Positions 42,756 through 48,720 of a DNA stretch of 48,720 bases are shown here, in pieces. The position numbers were made by a program, and so were the translations under genes. Within the stretch, counting starts at the first letter, position 1, and the number at the start of each line of letters is the position of its first letter. Location of the stretch: positions 1-48,720 of the forward strand of contig JACPFM010000137.1 in assembly GCA_016182965.1 (NCBI GenBank), given 5' to 3'. Source of the DNA: Deltaproteobacteria bacterium. GTDB taxonomy: Bacteria; Myxococcota_A; Polyangia; Polyangiales; JADJMO01. Below the pieces are notes generated by a model. That model was not told where the DNA came from. It did no database searches and was given only the letters and a program-made list of their open reading frames with translations.

Positions 42756-44740
42756 CGAGCCCTCCGTCGCACGAGGACGAGCGCGAGGAGGAGGATCGCC
42801 GCGGCCCCGCCCGCCCCTCGGGCGCGCAAGGCGACGCCGCAGCCGCCGCCGGCCTGCAGGTCGGCGAGCTCCACGCACCCGCCGCCGACGCATCGCGCCG
42901 ATCCGGCGCAGTGGTGATCGCCGAGGCAGGTCTCGTAGCAGCCGCTCTCGGCGCACGCGAACGGCGCGCACGTGCGCGGCTTCGCGGTGCACTGGCCGGT
43001 GCCGTCGCACTGGCCGCGCGCGATCGCGACGCCGTCGGTGCAAGCCTCCGCGCCGCACGGGGTGCCGTGCTGGGCGATGCCGCAGCGCGAGCCGTCGAAG
43101 CCGTTGCAGCGCATGCCGCAGTCGCCCGTCGGGCCGGCGCAGGTGCGCGACGGGGGCGGTGGCCCTTCGCGCACGGGACGGCACTCGCCGACGAAGCCTG
43201 CCTGGTTGCACGTCTCGCACGGCCCGTCGCACGCCTTGTCGCAGCACCAGCCGTCGACGCAGGGCCCGCCCTCGGGGCACGGCAGCGAGGGGCCGCAGCG
43301 CGCGGCGCACTTGCCGTTGTCGCAGGTGTATCGCGGCGCGCACGGGCGCGACGAGTTGCACGGCTTCTGGCAGGTCCTGCTCGTGAAGTCGCAGGAGTAC
43401 GGCGCGCACGAACGCGAGTAGGTGTTCCAGTCGTGGACGCACCCGAGCTTGGGATCGCAGCGCGCGTCGGTGCAGGGGTTGCCGTCGTCGCAGGTCGTCG
43501 GGTCGCAGGGCTTCACGTACCGCAAGAGGCGCGAGTGCCCGGTGTCGGCCACCCACAGGTCGCCGTTGGCCGAGACGGCGAGGCCCGCCGGCGCGCGCAG
43601 CGTGGTCGGGCTCGGACCGGGCGGCGCGCTGACGGTCGTGAAGTCGGGCTGGCCGAGCACGCGATCGGCGACGGGCGTCCCCTTGGGGAAGTGCAGCACG
43701 CGGTGGTGCCCGGTGTCGGCGATCCAGAGGCTGCCGTCGGGATCGACGGCGACCGCGGCCGGGTTGCGCAGCGACGCCGCGCTCGGTCCCCCCTTCGCGG
43801 GCGCGGCGGTGCCGAAGTCGCCGCCCTGCCCGTAGACGAGGTCCGCCTTGCTACTGAACACGTTGAAATGCAGCACGCGGTGGTTGCCCGTGTCGGCGAC
43901 GTAGAGGCCGCGGAGCGGATCGCTCGGGTTCTTCGGATCGTGCCACCAGGCGACGCCCTGCGGCGCCGACAGCGACTCGGCCGTCGGCGCGCCGCCGCGG
44001 TTCGGCAGGCCCGCGTCGCAGCCGAGCTGACCGATGCAGAACAACGCGGCGGTCGAGGCCATCGGCGAGGTGATCCCGAAGACCACCACGCGGTGATTGC
44101 CGGTGTCGGCGACGACCAGACGCCCCGGCGAGAACGACCAGTCGAACGTCGCGCCCCCCGGATCGGCGAGCGTCTCTTCGGTGACCGCGCCACCGTCGTT
44201 GCGGTTGCCACGATCGAAGGCGCCGTGCTGACCGAACACCGCGCTCGGATAGAACGGGAACCCGCCGTAGTAGCCGAACAGCACGCGGTGGTTGCCGGTG
44301 TCGACGAAGGCGAGCTGCCCGAACGCGACGGCGAACGCCGACGGACCGCTGACGCCGATCGGGCCGATGTCGCCGCCGGCGTTCGGCGCGTCGAGCGTGA
44401 AATCGCTCTGACCGGCGAGGTACGCCGGCATCGTGGCGCCGGGCGGCAGCCCGAGGCCGCGGTTGGCGCCGCGATCGGCGATCCAGACGATCTGCGAGGC
44501 GGCGGCGACGGTCGGATCGAGCGCCAGCCCCTCGGGGTAGCGGAGGCTGTTGCGCGTGGTGGAGAGCGGCGCGGCGCCGCTGAACAGGTCGGGCTGTCCG
44601 AAGACCGCGTCCGCCCGACCGTCGACGATCGTCGCCTGCTCGGCCCGCCCTTCGCCCGCAGCGGCCGCGCGCTCGCCCGGATCGCACGCGGCGAGCGCCG
44701 GGATCGCGAGGGTGGCGAGAAGGAGCGCTGCACGTCGCAT
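42752..44740 (-). CDS. NHL beta-propeller lipoprotein with Cys-rich region and MYXO-CTERM-type tail
   Basis: This 662-residue protein has an N-terminal signal with lipobox (IPALAAC). About six NHL-type blades follow, each with a (V/I)ADTG(N/H)(H/S)R(V/L) turn, at residues ~45-380. A Cys-rich segment with CDDGNPCTDARCD and many CxxC pairs runs from ~385 to 620. The end is GGGCGVALRARGAGGAAAILLLALVLVRRRAR: a Gly-Cys, a hydrophobic helix and an Arg cluster, the MYXO-CTERM sorting pattern. It therefore carries two surface-anchoring signals. Start and stop overlap its operon neighbours (TGATG upstream, ATGA downstream). Confidence 0.88.
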   Translation of the reverse strand: MRRAALLLATLAIPALAACDPGERAAAAGEGRAEQATIVDGRADAVFGQPDLFSGAAPLSTTRNSLRYPEGLALDPTVAAASQIVWIADRGANRGLGLPPGATMPAYLAGQSDFTLDAPNAGGDIGPIGVSGPSAFAVAFGQLAFVDTGNHRVLFGYYGGFPFYPSAVFGQHGAFDRGNRNDGGAVTEETLADPGGATFDWSFSPGRLVVADTGNHRVVVFGITSPMASTAALFCIGQLGCDAGLPNRGGAPTAESLSAPQGVAWWHDPKNPSDPLRGLYVADTGNHRVLHFNVFSSKADLVYGQGGDFGTAAPAKGGPSAASLRNPAAVAVDPDGSLWIADTGHHRVLHFPKGTPVADRVLGQPDFTTVSAPPGPSPTTLRAPAGLAVSANGDLWVADTGHSRLLRYVKPCDPTTCDDGNPCTDARCDPKLGCVHDWNTYSRSCAPYSCDFTSRTCQKPCNSSRPCAPRYTCDNGKCAARCGPSLPCPEGGPCVDGWCCDKACDGPCETCNQAGFVGECRPVREGPPPPSRTCAGPTGDCGMRCNGFDGSRCGIAQHGTPCGAEACTDGVAIARGQCDGTGQCTAKPRTCAPFACAESGCYETCLGDHHCAGSARCVGGGCVELADLQAGGGCGVALRARGAGGAAAILLLALVLVRRRAR

Positions 44741-47055
44741 CAGAACGTCCCTCGTACGCCGATGTTCGGGATGATCGGCAGCCCCTGCCCGACCACCGGG
44801 TAGCCGTACACATGGTTGTACGCGAGCGGCTCGCGCGCACGCCGATCGTAGACATTGCGCACCTCGACGTACGCCGCGATCGCGGGCGCCGCCGGGCCCT
44901 CGCCGAAGGTGAAGGCCTTCTCGACGCGCAGGTCGAGCGTGTGCAGCGGCGAGAGCTGCGGGAGCGGCCGGTTCGGATCGACGTTCGGATCGTTCTTCGG
45001 CGCGATCTCCGTCGCCGGATACGGGCTGTCGAGGATCCCGGCGGCGAAGCGGAACCGCGCGCCGACCTCCCAGCCGGCGCCCAGCTTCTGCACCACCGCC
45101 GCGTTGAGCACGTGCGTCTGATCGAACGGCGCGCGCCGCCACGCCGTGCTCGGGCCGTCGCGGATCTCCGCGCGGGTGAGCGCGTAGCCGACGAAGCCCG
45201 CGAAGCCCTCGCCGCCGAAGCGGAGCATCAGCTCGAGGCCGACGGCGCGCGTGCGCGCGGTGTCGGAGTTCAGCGGGTAGTAGTAGCCGGCGACCGTTCG
45301 GCCGCCCGAGAGCAGGTGGTCGTAGATCGGCCGCGCGGGCTGCTGCGTCGCGACCAGCACGCCGTCCGACGCGCGCCCCCACACGTCTGCCGAGACGATC
45401 ACCTGCCGCGCGAGCGCGTGCTCGATGCCGAGCCCTCCGTGCGCGCTCTTGACCGGTCCCGGACGCGCCGGCACCGGCAGGAGCGTGCCGTCGTAGTCCT
45501 GCGCGTCGGTCGCGTCGTGCGGGTTGGAGCGCGCGTACAGCCCGCCGAGCGCCTTGAACGCGGTCGCGCGCGAGAGCTCTGCGCGGATGGCCACGCGCGG
45601 CTGCCAGAGCGCCTCGCCCTTGACGCCGCGATCGAGCCGCAGCCCGGGGGTGACGGTGAAGCCTCGCGCCGGCTCGAACGCGAGCTGCGCGTAGACGCCG
45701 GGCTCCACGCGCTCGACGAGCATGCGCCCGCGCAGCTGGAACACCGCGCTGCCGCCGAACGACGACGAGGGGACGCCGAGCACGCGCGTACCGTCGAGGC
45801 GCGTGGCCATGGCGTCGGCGCCGATCGTCACCTTGGCGCGCTCCGGACCGTCGATGGGGAAGGTGCCCTCGAGGCGCGCGTAGAGCGTGCTGCGCTCGGT
45901 CTTCCAGAGATCGTTCTCGCCGACGATGCTGTCGCGCGAGCGCCCGACCGAGATCACCGCGAGCCCCGTGCCGCCCACGCCGAAGCCGGTCTCCATCCGG
46001 GCGTGCGCGCGCAGCACCGACGAGCGCCACGTGCCGGTGCGCGGCCGATCGGCGGGCGCGCCGGGATCGCTCACCGACACGCCGTCGTCGGCGCCGATGA
46101 ACGCCGCGCGCACGCGGGTGCGCGACGAGAAGGCGTGCTCGACGATGAACTGGCCGTCGAGGTAGCGCGGGAGCTCGCCGGCGACGGTGTCGCCGAGAAG
46201 GCTGCCGATCCACGCGTCGACGTGGCTGCGGCGCGCGCCGATGGACACGGTCGTCTCGTGGCGCCCCTTCACGACGGGCGCGGTGAGCGTCGCGCCCACG
46301 TCGAGGGCGTCGAAGCCGAGCGAGCCGCGCACCCGATCGGTGGGCGGCGTGGCCAGCAGCACGTCGACGACACCGGCGGTCGCACGGCCGAACGGCGCGC
46401 CGAAGCCGCCCGGCAGGACGGTGATCGAACGCAACAGCGCCGACGGGATGACCGCGACCAGCCCGCCGAAGTGGAACGCCTGCGGCAGCGGCGCGCCGTC
46501 GACGAAGGTCGCCGTCTCCTCCGGACCGGCGCCGCGGACGACGAACACCGTGGAGAGGGCGGGCGGCCGGCCCATCGACGGCAGCGACGTGACGGCTGCG
46601 AAAGCGTCGCCGCGCGTGCCGGGCAGCTTCGTCAGGAGCGACGCCTCCAGCGAGTACCGCGTCGGCTGCGCCGGCTCCGGTTTGGGGAGCGGCTTCTCCC
46701 CCTCGACCTCGATCTCCACGCCGCCGGCCGCGGGCTGCAGTTCGGTGCGGATGGACAGCTGATCGGGGCGCAGCGGCGTCTCGACCGCGGGGAGGCCGGC
46801 GAGCTCGACGCGCACGCGCACCGTCGTCGTGGCGTCGATGTGCGCCTTCCACCGGCCGAGATCGTCCGTCTTGGTGATCGCGAGGACCTTCCCCTTCGCG
46901 TCGAGGATCGTCACGGTGGCGCCGCCCATCGGGTCGTTCGCCGCAGAGACCACGGTGCCGCCCACCGCGCGGGCCGCCGACGCCGTGGTCGACGCCGTCG
47001 CCGACGCGAGAGCGCAGGCGAGGCTCAGGGCGATGATCCCGGGACGGCGCGGCAC
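44740..47055 (-). CDS. TonB-dependent receptor with N-terminal CarboxypepD-like domain
   Basis: This 771-residue protein has a signal peptide (MPRRPGIIALSLACALASAT) and a carboxypeptidase-regulatory-like domain (GGTVVSAANDPMGGATVTIL). The plug domain (FVVRGAGPEETATFVDGAPLPQAFHFGG) and a beta-barrel of alternating hydrophobic strands follow. I chose the GTG at 47055 because it opens directly into a clean signal peptide. The upstream ATG at 47118 would add 21 residues and overlap the start of the divergent D-aminopeptidase. It is an outer-membrane importer or surface receptor whose substrate is unknown. It heads an overlapping operon with the NHL/MYXO-CTERM protein and the Cys-rich lipoprotein. 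Confidence 0.85.
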   Translation of the reverse strand: MPRRPGIIALSLACALASATASTTASAARAVGGTVVSAANDPMGGATVTILDAKGKVLAITKTDDLGRWKAHIDATTTVRVRVELAGLPAVETPLRPDQLSIRTELQPAAGGVEIEVEGEKPLPKPEPAQPTRYSLEASLLTKLPGTRGDAFAAVTSLPSMGRPPALSTVFVVRGAGPEETATFVDGAPLPQAFHFGGLVAVIPSALLRSITVLPGGFGAPFGRATAGVVDVLLATPPTDRVRGSLGFDALDVGATLTAPVVKGRHETTVSIGARRSHVDAWIGSLLGDTVAGELPRYLDGQFIVEHAFSSRTRVRAAFIGADDGVSVSDPGAPADRPRTGTWRSSVLRAHARMETGFGVGGTGLAVISVGRSRDSIVGENDLWKTERSTLYARLEGTFPIDGPERAKVTIGADAMATRLDGTRVLGVPSSSFGGSAVFQLRGRMLVERVEPGVYAQLAFEPARGFTVTPGLRLDRGVKGEALWQPRVAIRAELSRATAFKALGGLYARSNPHDATDAQDYDGTLLPVPARPGPVKSAHGGLGIEHALARQVIVSADVWGRASDGVLVATQQPARPIYDHLLSGGRTVAGYYYPLNSDTARTRAVGLELMLRFGGEGFAGFVGYALTRAEIRDGPSTAWRRAPFDQTHVLNAAVVQKLGAGWEVGARFRFAAGILDSPYPATEIAPKNDPNVDPNRPLPQLSPLHTLDLRVEKAFTFGEGPAAPAIAAYVEVRNVYDRRAREPLAYNHVYGYPVVGQGLPIIPNIGVRGTF

Positions 47056-47116
47056 GGGGAGTCGATGTTCGCAGACCGCGCACGAAAAAGGGACGCCGCG
47101 ATATGCTCGCGGCGCC

Positions 47117-47947
47117 ATGCAGGTCTACGTCAGCGTCGACATGGAGGGGATCGCCGGGATCGTGCACGTCGATCAGACGCGTCGCACCGGAGCGGACTAC
47201 GAGCGGGCGCGCCGCTGGATGACGCTCGAAGCCAACGCCGCCGTCCTCGGCGCGTTCGACGCGGGCGCGACCGCGGTGCTCGTCAACGACGCGCACGGCG
47301 ACATGCGGAACCTGGTGCTCGAAGACCTCGATCCGCGCGCGGAGATCCTCTCCGGCTCGCTCAAGCCGCGCTCGATGGTCGAGGGCGCCTCCGGCGCGTT
47401 CGGCGTGGCGCTCTTCGTCGGCTACCACGCCGGCGCCGGCAGCCGCGCGGGCGTGCTCGATCACACGTACTACGGCAGGGTGGTCGCGCGCCTCCGGCTC
47501 GGCGATCGCGACGTCAACGAGACCGGCCTGAACGCGATCGTGTGCGGGATGGACGGCGTGCCGGTCGGGCTCGTGACCGGCGACTCCACGACGTGCGCGC
47601 AGGCGCGCGCGCTGCTCGGCGACGTGGTCACGGTGCCGGTGAAGGACGCGATCACGCGCTACGCGGCGCGGTCGCTGTCGCCCGAGACCGCGCGCGCCAG
47701 GGTCCGCGCGGGGGCGGCGCACGCGGTCCGGCGCGCGACCGCCGGCGAGCTGAAGCCCTACCGCCCCACCCCGCCGCACGCGCTCGAGATCGACTTCGTC
47801 AACAGCGCGTGCGCCGATGCGGCAGAGCTCGTCCCGGGCACGCGCCGCGTCTCGGGCACGGCTACGCGCTACGACGCCCCGGACGGCGACACGCTGCTCC
47901 GTGTCATCCAGGCCTGGACGATCCTCGCCGGTTCCACCATGGTTTGA
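47117..47947 (+). CDS. M55-family D-aminopeptidase (DppA-like)
   Basis: This 276-residue zinc peptidase begins MQVYVSVDMEGIAGIVHVDQ. Asp8, Glu10, His60 (NDAHGDM) and His104 (FVGYHAGAG) fall at the positions of DppA zinc ligands, and Glu135 in RDVNETGLNA fits the fifth ligand. Family members remove N-terminal D-amino acids, e.g. in peptidoglycan peptide recycling. It has no signal peptide, so it is cytoplasmic. An inverted repeat (gccgcga/tcgcggc) lies just before the ATG. Divergent from the TonB receptor gene across 61 bases if that gene starts at 47055. Confidence 0.9.
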   Translation: MQVYVSVDMEGIAGIVHVDQTRRTGADYERARRWMTLEANAAVLGAFDAGATAVLVNDAHGDMRNLVLEDLDPRAEILSGSLKPRSMVEGASGAFGVALFVGYHAGAGSRAGVLDHTYYGRVVARLRLGDRDVNETGLNAIVCGMDGVPVGLVTGDSTTCAQARALLGDVVTVPVKDAITRYAARSLSPETARARVRAGAAHAVRRATAGELKPYRPTPPHALEIDFVNSACADAAELVPGTRRVSGTATRYDAPDGDTLLRVIQAWTILAGSTMV

Positions 47948-48015
47948 CCGGGAGTCCGAGCTGGGCCCGAGCCGGCGTTTGCCGCCGGCCGCCGATCGTC
48001 TAGAACTGGAGAGCC

Positions 48016-48720
48016 GTGCAGAGCGTCCTCGATCCGCCCCTCCTCTCAGAGGTAGCCGAACGCCTCCGTTCCAGCCAAGAGGCCGACGAGGTCGAAGAGG
48101 CACCCAAGCGGGTCGTCGTCGCCGTCCCGCGTCCGCTGACGGCCGAGGTGCGCAAGCGCGTCGGCCTGCCGGTCGCGAAGATCCCGCCGTATCGGTTCGG
48201 CTACGTCGCGCTGCTGCTCGTGCTGGCCGGCGCCCCGATGCTCCTCATCGGCTGGTTCAAGGCGACGTTCGCGCTCGCCTTCGTCTCGCTCGCCGTGCTG
48301 CCGGCCGTGCGCTTCTACGAGAAGCGCGAGCACCAGCTGCGCGAGCGCGTCTACACGCACGGCAAGGAAGTGGTCGGGCGCGTGCTCGACGTCGAGCCGG
48401 GCGGCCCCGATCGCAACGGCAAGATCGTCCGCCTCGAGTTCCAGCTCGGCGAGACCCGCATCGCCGCGTCGATCTTCGGCTGCCCCTTCGCCCGCAAGGG
48501 GCTCGAGCCGGGCGACGACGTCGTCGTCTACTACGCGCCCGACGAGCCGCACCGCTGCGTCATCGCCGAGCGCATCGCGCGCAAGACCAAGGCGCGCAAG
48601 GTCGGCGCGCCGCCCGAGCAGGGCGACGACGGCTGCGGCGGCTGCGGTCCGGGCGGTTGCGGCGGCGGCGGTTGCGGCGGCGGCGGGTGCGGCGGCGGCG
48701 GCTGCGGCGGCGGCGGCTGG
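48016..48720 (+). CDS. Membrane protein with Gly-Cys repeat tail (3' end outside window)
   Basis: The frame is open from the GTG at 48016 (GGAGAG just upstream) to the last base, giving 235 residues so far. Residues ~60-95 form two membrane helices (FGYVALLLVLAGAPMLLIGWF and ATFALAFVSLAVLPAV). A soluble beta-rich domain follows (VVGRVLDVEPGGPDRNGKIVRLEF, VVVYYAPDEPHRCVIAERI) that resembles DUF3592-like domains. From ~residue 210 the sequence becomes GGCG-type repeats, CGGGG about every five residues, encoded by a near-perfect 15-bp repeat. Function is unknown; the tail could bind metal or stay disordered. Confidence 0.75.
   Translation, partial: MQSVLDPPLLSEVAERLRSSQEADEVEEAPKRVVVAVPRPLTAEVRKRVGLPVAKIPPYRFGYVALLLVLAGAPMLLIGWFKATFALAFVSLAVLPAVRFYEKREHQLRERVYTHGKEVVGRVLDVEPGGPDRNGKIVRLEFQLGETRIAASIFGCPFARKGLEPGDDVVVYYAPDEPHRCVIAERIARKTKARKVGAPPEQGDDGCGGCGPGGCGGGGCGGGGCGGGGCGGGGW

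Noticed and set aside
47116..47119. Second CATG start overlap (TonB receptor and D-aminopeptidase)
   Set aside because: The receptor has a better start at 47055 leading directly into a signal peptide, so the overlap is probably not real.

Overview
The window is a high-GC stretch of chromosome from a myxobacterium-like bacterium (Myxococcota, probably Polyangiales-like). I base this on a C-terminal MYXO-CTERM-type sorting tail, a giant Ser/Thr kinase-cyclase-ATPase-TPR fusion, PEGA-type repeats, three small Cys-rich lipoproteins resembling the DUF6184 family, and at least a dozen predicted lipoproteins. No prophage, plasmid, rRNA, tRNA or CRISPR locus was seen. Genes are tightly packed and alternate between strands in short operons.

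Layout. 1-10.1 kb: the 3' end of a PEGA-repeat protein with a terminator and palindromic repeats; a very large zinc-ribbon/TPR membrane protein; thiS and pheS on the minus strand (no pheT); an orphan PglZ-like phosphatase followed by a beta-propeller-like protein. 10.1-18.1 kb: a LolA-like protein, gamma-glutamyltransferase and glutathione synthetase (divergent, with overlapping start codons), then IPT/TIG, VWA and SUMF1-type lipoproteins. 18.1-23 kb: a hotdog thioesterase, an ECF-like sigma factor and the purE-tsaC-hflX run. 23.1-28.6 kb: a redox-module candidate made of a sigma54-dependent PAS regulator with a Cys cluster, a tandem-rhodanese lipoprotein and an 11-haem multihaem cytochrome lipoprotein whose reading frame is broken by a single in-frame TGA. 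29-40.8 kb: a Cys-rich lipoprotein, tatD, a 276-bp MITE-like element, the kinase-cyclase giant, a beta-helix lipoprotein, an SH3 lipoprotein, a GNAT acetyltransferase whose 3' end lies in a dispersed repeat, and gatCA (no gatB). 40.9-48.7 kb: two coupled Cys-rich lipoproteins, an overlapping operon of TonB-dependent receptor, NHL-propeller/MYXO-CTERM protein and Cys-rich lipoprotein, a M55 D-aminopeptidase, and a membrane protein with a Gly-Cys repeat tail that runs off the end.

The most notable signals are: (i) the UGA-interrupted multihaem cytochrome, where a perfect 8-bp hairpin with a GGU loop begins 9 nt after the UGA, in the position expected for a bacterial SECIS element; (ii) HflX, whose conserved N-terminus has no ATG, GTG or TTG start and instead an ATA codon 7 nt after a perfect AAGGAG; (iii) the rhodanese/cytochrome/sigma54 module itself, whose two lipoproteins share the same N-terminal scaffold; (iv) an orphan PglZ-domain protein outside any BREX locus; and (v) a mobile palindromic element and its exact inverted copy, which supplies the last codons of a GNAT gene. 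All identifications come from reading the sequence; no database searches were run.
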